Source: Macrosoma leucophasiata (taxonomy: Eukaryota > Arthropoda > Insecta > Lepidoptera > Hedylidae). Taken from it: a stretch of DNA of 64,000 nucleotides. The notes under the pieces are model-generated. The model saw only the letters and a list, made by a program, of their open reading frames with translations. It did not search any database and was not told the origin of the DNA. Shown in pieces: positions 22,316 through 34,614 of this stretch; position 1 is the stretch's first letter; each line of letters begins with the position of its first letter. The position numbers and the translations under genes are program-made. The stretch lies in NCBI GenBank assembly GCA_036365455.1, contig JAWQUS010000027.1, positions 15,116,501 to 15,180,500 on the forward strand. Reading direction: 5' to 3'.

Positions 22316-24376
22316 TATTAAGAGAACGTAATATGTGCTCTGGACTGATATCCTGGCGGCTACTAGACTCGACGACAAAATTACCATATTTTACAGCAAG
22401 ATATTAAGTCTATTTAATGCTCATACTCCTATCAAGGCATTGCGTGTAAAGCGGCCTCCTGCTCCCTGGATTACCAGGATAGTCCGTATGGCTATGGCTC
22501 GCCGAGACCGAGCATTTCGAAAATTTAGAAGAAACCGTACCTCGGACAATTGGGGCCAATACAAGGTCAAGAAATTAAACAAAATGATAAGAGACGCAAA
22601 ACGCCGCTATATTCACAACAACATTCAAAATTCCTCTCCGGCTAACATGTGGAAATTCTTACATTCTTTAGGCTTTGGCAAGCCTAAATCTGATATCATA
22701 CCCTCATCACTATCGTTGGATATCCTCAACAATAATTTCTCCTTGATGTCATCTTCTATGAACTCCGTTACTCCACAAACTTCATCTATTCTTACTTCCA
22801 CGCCGTTTTCTCCGAATCAATTTTCTTTTTCCTCCGTTTCTACTGAAGATGTGCTCAAATGTGCTCAGGCTATCAAATCCAATGCCATTGGATTTGATGG
22901 AGTGAGCAGAAAAATTTTGTTTCTCATCCTTGACAATTTTTACCAACTCTTACCCATATTTTAAACTGTTCATTGCAGACAGGAGCCTTCCCTGCGATCT
23001 GGCGAAAAGCTCATATAATCCCGCTGCCTAAAATTTTAAATCCAAGCTTAGCTAGTCATTATAGGCCTATATCTATTCTCCCGTTTCTGTCAAAAATTTT
23101 AGAAGCTTTAGTATACAAGCAACTGTCTAGCTATGTAGTTGAAAATAACCTCATTTCAGAGTTTCAATCAGGTTTTAGAAAAAGTCACAGTACTTCAACT
23201 GCTCTGCTCAAAATTACAGAAGACGTGAGGATGGGCATGGAAGGTTCGAGATTGACTATTAGTTTTACTCGATTTTTCTAATGCATTTAACACAGTTAGT
23301 CACGATATTCTATGTGCCATACTTGCGCGTGCTGGCATAATCTTCAGTAGAACTGAGTTGGTTTTCTTCGTATCTTCGTGGTCGTCAGCAAGCCGTCAAA
23401 GTCGGCAACGATATTTCTGACTGGTGTTGCTTAACCTCTGGCGTACCACAGGGCGGCATACTCTCCCCTCTTTTATTTTCTCTATTCATAAATACCATCC
23501 TACACAACCTCAAGTGCTCTTATCATTTGTATGCCGATGATTTACAGCTCTATGTTCAAGCCGATTTTAATAATATCAGTAATGTTATAAACTCTCTTAA
23601 TCGTGACCTCGAAGCAATTTACGTGTGGTCTCAATGTTTTGGTGTAACGGTAAATGCATTGAAATCTAAAGCAATTATATTAGGAAGTTCTTATTATATC
23701 AATCGTTTAAATTATGATCATCTCACGCCTATTGTATATGACAGCACTATTACTCCTTTTTCGACTCAGGTCAAAAATTTAGGTTTACTAATAGATAGCA
23801 CATTAAGTTGGAAAAACTTTATAACTGATATAAATCAACGAGTTACATTGACTTTGCGCTCTCTCTACCGCTTTAAAAACTTTTTACCTATTAAGACTAA
23901 AACTCTTTTGATCCAGTCGGTGGTTTTACCCATTATTGACTATGCAGATGTTTGCTGCTCCGATCTAACGCAAAATCACTTAAACAATATGGATCGGATG
24001 CTTAACAATTGTATTAGATACATTTTCGGGCTACGCAAATATGACCATATCTCCAATTATCGTTCTCAGCTTAAATAGCTACCGATCAGCGAAAGGAGGT
24101 CCATTAGGATTCTCTGTATGTTTTTCAGCATCATTAACGATCTTTGTGCTCCTAACTACTTAAAAATCAATTTTCAAATACTTGGCACAATCCTCGTTCT
24201 GCAGCTAATCTTAAATTTAAAACTCCTTCTCACCTCACTGGATTTACTCCAATTCTTTTGCTGTTACTGCAATTAAACTCTGGAACGCGCTTCCCCTAGA
24301 TGTCAAGAAGGCTCCGAGTAAATTATCGTTTAAACACAGGCTAAAACATTTCTTTTTAACGTCTATTAATAATTGA
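22316..24376 (+). pseudogene. Jockey-like retrotransposon ORF2 remnant (connector, RT, C-terminus)
   Basis: The RT begins with a linker (AMARRDRAFRKFRRNRTSDN, YIHNNIQNSSPANMWKFLHS) and continues with HYRPISILPFLSKILEALVY, EFQSGFRKSHSTSTALLKI, DFSNAFNTVSHDIL and SGVPQGGILSPLLFS. It ends with an intact YADDLQLYVQ box, VKNLGLLIDSTLSWK and IFGLRKYDHISNYRSQLK. Segments fall in three frames, with at least three frameshifts (near 22965, 23265 and 23390). The endonuclease and ORF1 are missing. The copy ends in a TAAA-type tail at about 24669 after an AT-rich 3' region. It is inactive. Confidence 0.9.
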
Positions 24377-24448
24377 ACATCATTTCCTCTTTCATCATTG
24401 TTTTCTATCCTTGTATCTATTTTATATATATGCATTTAATATTATGTA

Positions 24449-24520
24449 TTTTTATATAAATATATATATATATTGTATATATAATTATATATTTATTTAT
24501 ATCTATATATTTTAAATTAT
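24449..24520. repeat. TA-rich microsatellite in the retroelement 3' region
   Basis: Imperfect TATA/TATAT repeats without other signal. Confidence 0.8.
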
Positions 24521-24786
24521 GATAGGATTCTCAAATGTAATTTCCCTCCTACTTTACTGTACCTTTGACAGTTCTTTTTGGCTTGTAGGTTGACTGGTAG
24601 AGAATACCACTAGGTATTAAGTCCGCCTCTGTACATAATTTATGTGCAAAAGTTTAAATAAATAAATAATATGGCCAATAGAATGTCAAAGTCAACAACA
24701 GTATTAAAGGCATTAGAAAAGTCAAATAACGCTAATACAGTGAGCTGTTGCTTATCCATACCGCGATGAATATCATAAGTCAGTAA

Positions 24787-25279
24787 GCGCCCTAACTCAC
24801 TAGCGGTTGGCCGCGGGAGCGAGTAATCGCCCCTTGTTAACTTGTTATTAATAGTTATAGAGCAACGCGGTCCACCGGTCGCGGCGGACTGGAGGGGGGA
24901 GTAGCCATAGCGTGTATTACCGATGCAAAATAGTCTGTCATTCTTTGCGGGGGGAAATGCGTGCGACACACACGCACACTTCAAAAATCAGTAATAGACG
25001 ATTTTTGATTTGACACTTCACAAAACGAAAACAAAACTTCGAAACTCACAGCTTAACTTTTAACAAAATACAGGAACAATTTCACGCACACATTTAAACA
25101 TCTAGGCGACAGGCGTAAGACCATTTGGTCTTGTACTTTGACAGAGGGGAAAGCCTGCATATGGCTACTCCTCTCCGTGTTGCTCTATGTGTATAGTGCG
25201 TACAATAACAGGCGGTTGCATATTAAACTGTAAAAGCTACTACCCGCTCTCGCGGCCAACCGCTAGTGCGTTAGGGCGC
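24787..25279. mobile_element. Harbinger-like MITE with TAA target duplication
   Basis: Terminal inverted repeats of about 35 bp start GCGCCCTAACTCACTAGCGG on the left and end CCGCTAGTGCGTTAGGGCGC on the right. They are flanked by TAA at 24784-24786 and 25280-25282. A 3-bp TWA duplication is typical of PIF/Harbinger. There is no transposase frame. It hosts a second MITE at 24856-25189. Confidence 0.8.
24856..25189. mobile_element. hAT-like MITE nested inside the Harbinger-like MITE
   Basis: The ends are TATAGAGCAAC and GTTGCTCTATG, with an imperfect 8-bp flanking duplication (TTAATAGT / TGTATAGT). The interior (GACAGAGGGGAAAGCCTGCAT, a TAATAGACGATTTTTG-like stretch) matches, in inverted order, the copy at 29023-29282. 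Confidence 0.8.
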
Positions 25280-25282
25280 TAA

Positions 25283-28105
25283 TTGTGACCAGAGTAGTTA
25301 TAGCCGTACTTAACCTGGACGAAAACCAGACTATAAAGAACCATAATATGTTTTGACATTATCAATGTCATGGTAATTTATTATGTCCAACATATTGTAA
25401 TAGTGTACTGCTTTTTACATGCTTAGGTATCTACATTATTTTTTTTAAGTTTTTGCTTCAAGCATTAATGTATAGATTCTGAAGGCTCTAACTTTATTGA
25501 GGGTTCGTCCATGGATGACGCTGAATCGATATTCATTAAGAAACCGTCTTATCAGTTGCTCTAGAAATAGCAATATTTTACAATAAGTTATATATACTTG
25601 TTCACCTAGTGGAACCGCTGTCTTTGTTATAAATTAAATTATCTAAAAAGTTCATTTCTGGCAAGCTGATCCTCACACCCGGGGTTTAAATAGCAGTTCC
25701 GTTTAAACTTCGAGACAGACTCGAGGTTGCTCGGTAAAAGGAAAAGAAAACTAAAACATGTTGCTACAAAGCCAACATTTAATTTATTTAGTTTCATCAT
25801 ACATAAATATAATATGTTAGTCATTTGTTATTTTGACAAGTAGTCGTTATTTATGAACAATTGTTTCAAAATGTGCCATGATTGTGAAAAGGAAAAATAT
25901 TTTTTACAATTCGTTATTGTTTTTCTTCCATATAATATTGTATGGCGTTAGTAAATAAATAATAATATAAAAAACATGTATGTAATCTATTTACGTTGAA
26001 GCATCGTTGTATTTGTCATAAAAAAATTGTAACAGTTACGTATACTACTAAGAATTATATATGAATTTAAAAGTAAATATTCCATAATATTTGCCAGATT
26101 TAAGTTATGGCACTTACATACAAGCGACACGTTATCGACAACTGCCCTATAGGTAGGTACCTAAATCGAAAACGATAATACTGCATTTTATCTCTCATTT
26201 TATAAATTTTAAAGCCTTTTTTATATCTTTTTCTAACCTTCCTACCTATTTCATTTAAAACTTTCACTTACAGGATCTTGACAATAACTATCCACTTCTG
26301 GAGTCGCTTGTTATCTTTTCGCTTAATATTAAAAAGGCAAATGAGCACCAAAGGTAGAATATAAGGGATAAACAGTGACTACAATCATATCGAATTCAGT
26401 TCAGAGATTTTTATCTAAAACATATCAAGAACTTGGAGAAGTCATCGGCATAACCATTTCTATCCCATACTTATCGATTCTAGAGTTTATCGTTTTTAGA
26501 GTTGAGTGACGTTTGAGTATTTGGCCGTATGTGTTGCTCGTATGAAAGGCCTCTCACACATTGTTTAAACACATGCGAACCTATACATTTTATATGAACA
26601 CAATTAATACTACAACGGAGAAAGTTATTACAATATACAAATACTACAAACGGTAATATAGTTTATAAAATTATCTTTCCTTTCCTTCGAAATCATAAGG
26701 GATATACCTACATAGTATGTATAAGTATTATAAGCTCTTAATATGGCAATCATATGGCATATATTTTCAAAAATTAGTTAAAGCTTTTTGATTTATCTAT
26801 TAGGTAGGTATTTAATTCTTAGTCGTATATTCCTAAATATGTCTAAGTATGAAAGTTGTATATCGGGTTCAAGACAGACATGAAGCACTGTCCCGGCTCT
26901 GATTCAAATGTTCACTTGATAAACTATATTCAAGACAAGCACCTAGTTCTAAGTAATGATGCGTACATAATTTTACTAAATTCATACTATAGGAACCCAA
27001 ACTTCAGTTCAAGATCTTCGATACGATCTACTTCATTAGCATTCGAATGTCACTGAAAACATCTTCAGTTATATTCGTATGCCTATATGAATTATGCAAA
27101 AACATATGAAAATGTAGGTATTTTTTTTACTTCCAATTTGTATACGACAGATAACAAAATTCATATTCATATATGATATTATTATAAAAATATATTTTTT
27201 AAATATATTCAATATGCACAGATTCCATTGTGACGTGTTTTTATTATACGTTATCTTCGTCTATGAGGAACCCAACCTAAGCGACCACTAGTCAGGAACA
27301 CTGGTAATTACTACTTAAAACTAAACTTAATTACTCGTTAAATAAATAAAAGAAATCCTATCAGAGAGAAAGAGAGAAAAATAAATAAAGCATTCAGCGT
27401 ACAAATGAAGATATAGAAGAGGCGTAGTAGAATAAGTTAATGTTTTAAGATAAAGAAATCCATTTCGTCAAAATTTAAATAGATTACTAGCCTACAATAA
27501 CAATAAATAAAATCTTAAGGCACTGTTTTAGGTACCAAGATCACAATTTCATTTTACTTAACATAAATTTGTAGATTGTAAATATATAAAAAGATTAGAG
27601 CGATGGAATGTCTTGTTACAAACATGCTTTAGAATACAGAACCCCTACTGTTTTGCGTCAAGAGAGACTCGTAAGTAGAGAAAAGATTACGAAGACTATA
27701 GTGTTTATTATATTTATACAACTACTTAATAAAAAACATAAGCGCATACATTTAAGTATTTCTGCATTTTGCAGAATAACAATACCGACACAATTTACAA
27801 ATATTCGTATGTAACTAAATAATATGCAAAATGTGCAAAATTGTCCTAAAACTACTTAATAAATATAATTCATAGCGGGTAAGCATACATCGTAGGCGAC
27901 GAATTCGTTGCAACATTCATAATGATGTTTTAATAAGAGTTCTATTTACATTCCACGTCCGCCATATCCAGGGGATTATTTACACGGGGGCAATATTTAC
28001 AAGATTCCAATACGAGCACGTCCTGCGCGCGTCACCGTCCGGTCGTCCGCGACCACTTCCCGAGCAATCGTCAATACAGTGCACAAACACATCGCGAGTC
28101 GACAT
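25283..28105. other. hedgehog 3' flank and 3' UTR region
   Basis: AT-rich DNA with no convincing reading frame or known repeat. The hh 3' UTR should start at 28105 and run toward lower coordinates. A minus-strand AATAAA at 27704-27709 is one possible end. Confidence 0.55.
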
Positions 28106-28570
28106 CTAGCGGTACTTGTAGGAGGAGGGTAGGACGAAGTCACCGAAGTTGTAGAGGGCGTTTGCGTACCAGTGCACGCCGCGCGGAGCGTCGGCGGAGC
28201 TCCAGGCGGCCATCCAGCGCAACGGTGCCATGGCCGCGTGCGCCAGCGAGTGGCTGCGCACCAGCGCGTAGCACGACGCCAGCGTGTCGTCCACGATGAT
28301 CGTGCCGGCGCGTGTCATCGGCGCAAACACGCCCCGCCTCGTTAGTATCCTCGTTCGCACCACTCTGGATGGCCTCATGACGGCGCCGAGACCCCTCGTG
28401 AGGAGGACATCTCCTATTTCCACATTGGCCGCGAACGATTCGCGCCAGCCGTCCGCCGCGGCGAGTAGCAGCAGGTGCGACGGCGTCGTGGTGATACTGA
28501 CACCATTTTCGGCCGTCACTTCTATAAACTGACGCGTCGCGTTGGGATCTCGATCGATAAACGTCAATAC
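28106..28570 (-). CDS. hh: hedgehog, terminal coding exon (Hint/Hog autoprocessing domain, C-terminal part)
   Basis: This exon encodes the last 155 codons (stop included) of Hedgehog. The C-terminal Hog domain cleaves the precursor in the secretory pathway and attaches cholesterol to the signalling fragment. The exon opens after a TTTCAG acceptor in phase 0. Residues that match the known Hint catalytic set are visible: Asp in FIDRD (residue 6), the T..H pair in TTTPSH (29 and 32), and Cys in LASCYAL (100). The end, with GVHWYANALYNFGDFVLP and a short basic tail, is a typical insect Hedgehog C-terminus. The stop is TAG at 28106-28108. A minus-strand AATAAA at 27704-27709 is a candidate polyadenylation signal about 400 nt downstream. 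The exon is GC-rich against an AT-rich background and has no frameshift. Identification is by motif order and memory of the family, not by alignment. Confidence 0.96.
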   Translation of the reverse strand, partial: VLTFIDRDPNATRQFIEVTAENGVSITTTPSHLLLLAAADGWRESFAANVEIGDVLLTRGLGAVMRPSRVVRTRILTRRGVFAPMTRAGTIIVDDTLASCYALVRSHSLAHAAMAPLRWMAAWSSADAPRGVHWYANALYNFGDFVLPSSYKYR

Positions 28571-29022
28571 CTGAAATAAATAATGGAGGAAATTAATTCA
28601 ATGCATCCAGTTCCTAGTTCATCGGAGCTTTATTCCAACGGTTGCACATGTTACATTATATATGTAGTTAGAACTATGAGATTCTAGGCATAGGTAGGTA
28701 AGGTAAGTTCGACTTTAGACATTTTAACTCAGAGCATTCAGCACCTAATAGAATTTTATTAATATCACGTATGTAAATAGGTATATACGTTTCAAACTTA
28801 ATTAGCTTTAAAAAAACTACTGGAACTTAACAAGAGGCTGTTTGAAAAAGGGTGCTTCCCATGGGTTTACAAATCTATTGTTCTACTGTTCCCAGAGGTC
28901 CACTTATCTTAATTTATAATTCATACTTGACCCTTTAAAAAATTTCGAAACTCACTTAATAACATACCTACTGAAATTCCATTTAAAAAAACGCACGTTC
29001 GCTGATTTTGTACTTATTAGTC

Positions 29023-29282
29023 ATAGAGCAACACAGGCCACCGGCCGCGGTGGACCGGAGGAGAGTATGCAGGCTTTCCCCTCTGTCAAAGTACAAGCCC
29101 AAGTGGGCCTATGCCTGTCGCCTAGATGTCCATATGTGTGCATGAAATTGTTTATGTATTTTGTTAAAGTAAAGGTGTGAGTTTCGTGGTAATAGACGAT
29201 TTTTGTAGTATGTGTGAGAAAAAATATACGCTATGGCTACTCGCCTCCGGTCCGCCGCGGCCGGTGGCCCGAGTTGCTCTAT
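29023..29282. mobile_element. hAT-like MITE in hedgehog intron 3
   Basis: The element runs CATAGAGCAACACAGGCCAC to GTTGCTCTATA with TIRs of about 35 bp (GGCCACCGGCCGCGGTGGAC against its near complement). It is flanked by a perfect 8-bp duplication, TTATTAGT, on both sides. No coding capacity. Confidence 0.87.
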
Positions 29283-29490
29283 ATTATTAGTACAAAGACC
29301 AGGCACAAAATAAACTGAAATCGGTTTTTATTTAAACGGCAGGTATATTTGGTTCTTGTTATTGTTTAAACTCAAAATGTACCTATTGTCGGTTAATTTT
29401 GATAACATAACTATATTAAAATTCAAAATATACTCCAGGCCTGTTAGGTTTTGAGCAGATGTTTCTTGAATTATTCATATTTCAACTGCG

Positions 29491-29790
29491 TCACTAGACT
29501 AGTGGTAGCAGGCTACTACTACTACTCTGGGATCCTGGGTTCGGTTCCCAGTTCTAGGGCTATCAGAAAACGGTGAGAAATCATTTATCTCTTCATTGAC
29601 TTTTCCATTTTGTGGAAGGTTTCCAGTAGGTATCTCGGAGTTTGGTAACAACAACAGGCTCACCACCTGTTACATGGGCCATACAAAATGTAGCCGGCGA
29701 ATCAAGGGTATTTGCATGTATGGTTGTATGCATGCATTTACTTCTGCCTACTCCTTAGGGGATAACAGGCGTGAAGTTAATTTTTTTTAT
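29491..29790 (+). mobile_element. tRNA-derived SINE (family T) in hedgehog intron 3
   Basis: The head has an A-box-like CTAGACTAGTGG and a B-box GGTTCGGTTCC. The body has TTTCCAGTAGGTATC, CAACAGGCTCACCACCTGTT and GCATGTATGGTTGTATGC, and the 3' end is GGCGTGAAGTTA followed by a T-rich run. Confidence 0.85.
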
Positions 29791-29891
29791 TTCAACTGAG
29801 AATGAAGCATTTCACTTCGTTGAACAATGAGCAATATTCTTAAATAAATAGGCCATTTCATAATTCGTCTGCTTTAAAATACTGTAGATAC

Positions 29892-30034
29892 CTCTGAATA
29901 GATGACTTTGCCATCGTTGTCAGCGGATAGGACTCTGTCACCCTTCTGGACTGTGGCAATGTCTCGCGGACCCTTCTCAGTGTACACCATGGAGCCGGAT
30001 GGAAAACATCCAGCGCCAGTTCCCACGGACGACT
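29892..30034 (-). CDS. hh: hedgehog, internal exon with the autocleavage site
   Basis: This 143-nt exon encodes the linker and the start of the Hint domain. It begins after a TTACAG acceptor in phase 1 and completes the split Glu codon left by the upstream exon. It ends in phase 0 at GAG before a GTATCT donor. Translation shows ESSVGTGAG then CF: the Gly-Cys-Phe site where the Cys nucleophile attacks and cholesterol is later joined to the Gly. KGDRVLSADNDGKVIYSE follows, the conserved first Hint block. It lies 1.3 kb upstream of the terminal exon and 14.8 kb downstream of the signalling-domain exon. The phases agree on both sides, which supports an intact gene. Confidence 0.95.
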
Positions 30035-30789
30035 CTGTAATAAAAAGAAATAAAATACATAAATCCACAACATCGATGAATCCTTAAAAGAGGTAGTGAT
30101 GTGTCACTGATGTCACACAGTGGAAATAGGTTGTAAACATTCAATTTAAAATACTGTCCATAAAATAAAACACTATTTAAAAGAACTATATTAAACGGAC
30201 GCGCCGCGTACCGTACCAACGTACGGACGTACGTATAATAAGTCAAGTTAAAGGCAATAAAATAAAGAGGAGAACATAAAATCGTGCAAGGGACGATAGT
30301 AAATTAGCTCGGTGTAGTCATATCCCTTTAAGGAATAACGAGATTTCTCTACGCTCGTAATTAAAATCCGATAAGATACGAAACAAAAGAGAATCGCAGA
30401 CGCTTTCTTGTTCACAGTGCGTCCGGGGTTATCGGTGTGCACACCGGTAAACTTCAGTTCGGGTTCCATACAGGTACCTATTTCTTTTGTCCTTTGGTGC
30501 TAGAATCCAATATTACCCACGTAGATTATTTGCTCGTGACCACGTTAAAAAACAAAAATTCGTAGAAACAGGCAGTGATGAGCCTAAACAAATTTTTGTC
30601 CGATAAAAAATTCAATCCGTTTTACTAAATCTTTTGAGCCATTGTTTATAAAAAAGTGCAAGCAGGAAAGATCAGCCAGAGACTAACTCACTAAACTTTA
30701 TTTGTTTAATATCTAATGGTATTTATTTAAATCCCGATCCAGCTTAAACTGTACCTGTGCATAATCTTTGACTGACAAAAAGTGTGTAT

Positions 30790-31210
30790 TTATGTGCAAA
30801 TAAATAGCATCAGGGAGATAAGTCGGAATGGGGCGAATGTTAATCCAGGGAGGTAACTGGCTGACTGTTCAGGGAACTTACCCGATTTGCGACAAAAATG
30901 AGAAGTCGGAATGCCGCCCAACGTTTCCTTCATTACAATTACAGAGGGTGCAATTACACGGTAAAGTGGAGCCACTGGCGAGGGATTATTGCACGGGCTA
31001 AGGCGCGGTTTGCGTGAGCTCGTTAAATTTTGATTTGTTGTGTAACCGAGCGATAAATTCGACCGATCCCGGCTCACAAAGCGACAGGACGGATCCGAAC
31101 AGATCGCATTACACAATAACTCCACAAATTAGATTTCGTTCAAAGTCAAGCGCTTATTGTCCGCACTGTTTGTTGTTGGCTGAACATATCACACGAATCA
31201 TTGAATAGGT
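30790..31210. other. balanced-composition, apparently single-copy block in hedgehog intron 2
   Basis: This region has higher GC than its surroundings, no repeat match and no recognisable protein. Open frames on both strands are short and unlike known families. It could be non-coding regulatory DNA. Confidence 0.35.
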
Positions 31211-31689
31211 GTCGGCTACCTTTACTTTTTTTGACTCCAACTAACATTTTACTGATGATGGCCTTTTAGGTACATGATACAATATTTATACCTATTAGGG
31301 TATTGTACTTAAAATAGTTAATATTTTAATATAAAGTCGGTTTTCTTTATATAGGTATGTCTACTTTCTTAGCTCTCTACAAATGTAGAGACAAAAGCAT
31401 GCTAATTAAAATTAATTTCTCTGATACAGAGATATTATCTAAGTAATAACGTTAAGGCATAAACTTTGTTTTAATTAATAAAGTCGCCTTGTGAATGATT
31501 TTGTAATTCGCTTAGTCTTGTATAAATTTACAAAATAGCTCACACATTTAAAAATACGAATCGCATGGATGTCCGAGGCGTTCCAAAACGAAAAAAAAAA
31601 GAAGACTAAAAGTCTGTTCTCATGCTTAACCAATTCAACATGTTAAAACGAGTCAAAGTACGATTTCACAGTGGCATGACGTAAGTAAA

Positions 31690-31900
31690 GTTAGGCTGAA
31701 GATGTTGCGATAAGCGACGCGGGCGCGGGTGCGGGTGCGGGCTGCGCGGGCGCAGGCAGCGGCGCGGGCAGCGCGGGCGCGGGCAGCGGGCAGAGCGGGG
31801 CGCGCGCTCCGAGTGGCCGCGTTGACCCCGCCCCGCCCGGACCACCGGGAGAGCTAGGCGGCGCCTCACTCGCCTCACTCTCCTCACCATACCACCGACC
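31690..31900. repeat. GC-rich imperfect short tandem repeat in hedgehog intron 2
   Basis: From about 31715 to 31800 the plus strand is built of GCGGGC / GCGGGT / GGCAGC hexamer-like units. The frames across it read as Ala/Pro-rich or Arg-rich low complexity. It is sharply more GC- and CpG-rich than its surroundings. No splice-supported coding role is evident. Confidence 0.7.
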
Positions 31901-31929
31901 AGATAAATACACGCACGTGACACTATTCA

Positions 31930-32384
31930 CTTAATCTCCTCAATGGATCATACATCACATCGACTCCCAACTTTTTTTTACACCATCGCAAAATATAAGT
32001 TCTAGGTACATGAGATTTTTTAATTCGTTGAGCTTTCTTAGAGTGCAAATAACTCATTCGCCAAAAAAACTGTATTGACACGGGCTTAACACTTTGTGCA
32101 CATCAGCCGCAAATCAGCATTAATAAAATCTACTTCAGTCTGCAAAATAGGAACAGTTAGACCACACGACATTTGGGCGTGTTATTATTTTGATCACCAT
32201 CATCATACTCACCTTATTCTAATTTAGGGCCGACGTTGCATGCCTTTTATCCCCGTTTATTGCGGTCCTTTACCCTTTCGGCTTTATTTAAATTCACAAA
32301 ATTGATTTTTTATATAGGTCCGTTTTAGTCATATTAGCAGGATAAAAGACTTGAGGTTGACGAGAGACTACAAAGTTTTTTTTT
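31930..32384. other. no feature recognised
   Basis: Intronic AT-rich DNA. Confidence 0.5.
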
Positions 32385-32664
32385 TTTTTAATGTAATGGA
32401 AGTGGCATACAAGCATGCAGTTCACATTGATGTTAAGTGATGACTGCAGCCTATAGACACTAACACAAAGACCACGATCAAAATGCAGATGTTACCACTC
32501 CTGAGGCCTAAGGTGTTATGCCTCTGTGCCGGAAATTACAGGGCCGTACATTACCACCTGACCGGAACACGATAGTGCTGAACACTACCATTTAGCGGCA
32601 ACTATATTAGGTAATGCGGTGGTGCCTACGCCCGCGAGCTCCGTCACTGGAGCTCTACCACCAG
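32385..32664 (-). repeat. family V repeat, nearly complete
   Basis: Preceded by a T run, then AATGTAATGGAAGTGGC through GGAGCTCTACCACCAG. This is the reverse complement of 45726-46005. Confidence 0.88.
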
Positions 32665-33390
32665 TAAAGTTTAATTTTATAGCGTGATAGATATATTTCT
32701 GTTAGGCTTTGTATTCGGATGCCCTATGTGATAGTATATGCCTACTTATAAAGTACCTAAATCGATAAATAACATGGGCTAGTCATCCAAACGCAGGTTA
32801 ATTTATCATAATGTACATTTTTTTCTTAACATTCCATCGTAGGTGTGTTATTGCGAAAATAGAATATAAGAAAAATATTATATAGGTAGGTATTTTAAGT
32901 TTAGCCAAAGTTGAATGTTAAGTTCTAAACAATTAGCCACTGATCCACTTCACAATGTGCGTTGTGGCCTGGCCACATCAATACCAAATGCTCGTTATGA
33001 TTCATCACAGCGCGTCCGTTGATATATCTTCGCTATTCCAAATGGGAGGGAATAAATATTTAGGCTACCTAAACAGATCTATTTTTGCCAAGCCTTTGAA
33101 TGTTAACTTGCAATTCAATGACCCCATCTTTGAGATCGGTGAGTGTTTTAGATCACACATTTCAATTCGATTCGCATGGAATAGATATTTAGCAAAGTGA
33201 TATACAATAACTGGGTAGGTACCTACTATTGGAATTTATTTTAATAATGTTTGAATTGATAAAACTTTGACTTTTTGTATTTGCTATCACAAAAAAAAGT
33301 TAGGTACTATTTCCTAGTACGTATGTAGATACCTAATTAATTAATTTAGAATTTATTGCAGGAGTTATTATTTAATACCTATATAACGTA
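32665..33390. other. no feature recognised
   Basis: Intronic AT-rich DNA, no coding support. Confidence 0.5.
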
Positions 33391-33698
33391 ACTTCACGCC
33401 TGTAATCCCCGAAGGGGTAGGCAGAGGTAAATGCATGCATTCAAGCATACATGCAAACACCCACGATTCGCCGGTTACGTTTTGGCCCATGTAACAGGTG
33501 GCGAGCCTGTTGACATCTCCGGGCACATTACCAAACTTCGAGGTAGGTACTGGGAAATTTCCAGAAAATGGAAAAATCCCAATAGAACCAGAGAAAAAGG
33601 ACTTTACTCCATTATCTCAGATAACTCCCTACTCGGGAATCGAATCCAGGACCTCAGCGTAGTAGTAGTTGCCTGCTACCACTAGGCTACCGAGGCAG
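33391..33698 (-). mobile_element. tRNA-derived SINE (family T), near full length
   Basis: It runs ACTTCACGCCTGTAATCCCC through GCCTGCTACCACTAGGCTACCG and contains all body blocks of the family. It is inserted in hh intron 2. Confidence 0.88.
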
Positions 33699-34614
33699 TT
33701 AGCATACCTATTTTTAATTTTATAAATTTAGGTTATTTTTAATCATTGTTTTTTTTTAATAAATTTTTATTCAATAAATATTTAATAACCTATCAATAAA
33801 TGCGTTAATCATTATAAAGTATTTCCTTGCTGAAATAAATTAATTAAAAAATACTGTTTAAAATTTAGTTTTTATCAGATTTCGTACTTCATTTTATTGC
33901 TAAAATTTTGCTTAAAATCAATCTTTTCATAGCCAATATCGTATTATTCCAAGCGCGTCGTGTTCGCTTGAGAATTAGGTACCTACTAGCGAAATGATTG
34001 AAAGCATGAATAAGCGACATTGACTTTCTAGTAATATGTATATTTATAGGGAAGATTATCATAACTTCGGATATATTGCCGTCAAGAATTATAGCGATGA
34101 ATTATAGATTAACTATTCGTTTATGGTCAATACCTGTAAATTGAATGAGGAATTTATGATATATCTATGAATAAAATATATGGCAATTTTCTGTACTAAT
34201 TAGGTAAAGTTTTTCTAAGGAAAAGCAGACACACTTTATCGAAGAACCGCTACTTTTATTACTTTTACTACTTTTCACTGTAGTAGAATTTCAGTGGCAG
34301 AGCTCGAAGACAGAAGTAACATCACGTCACCTAGGCTATATACTAGAGCTCAGCGCTGTGATGTTTCAGTTAAGCTCTCATAATCTTAAACAACTAAGCG
34401 GGAACTTATAGTTCTCTTTTTTGTACCCAGAAGTAAACTTAAACTGTCAGGATACGAGAGACCGTCGGCGGCGAATGAACAATTGAAATCAATTGGCACA
34501 TTATTCTCGCGAATGGATATGCCATGTACCTATACGCTTCTTTTTTCCAATTTCATGCATAAATGGACTAAAATACCTAGATTCTTATCTAGGAACACCC
34601 ATTATATTTACTAT
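33699..34614. other. no feature recognised
   Basis: AT-rich DNA with no coding or repeat signal noted. Confidence 0.5.

Larger units (their letters stand above)
28571..29891 (-). other. hh: hedgehog intron 3
   Basis: This 1,321-bp intron has a GTATCT donor at 29891 and a TTTCAG acceptor at 28571. It contains a hAT-like MITE (29023-29282) and a tRNA-derived SINE (about 29491-29790). The rest is AT-rich with nothing recognised. Confidence 0.9.

Noticed and set aside
28284..28532. 82-codon plus-strand frame opposite hh exon 4
   Set aside because: Antisense shadow of a GC-rich coding exon.
31666..31930. Ala/Pro-rich 79-codon or Arg-rich 85-codon gene in hh intron 2
   Set aside because: Low-complexity translation of a GC-rich hexamer array, with no splice or domain support.
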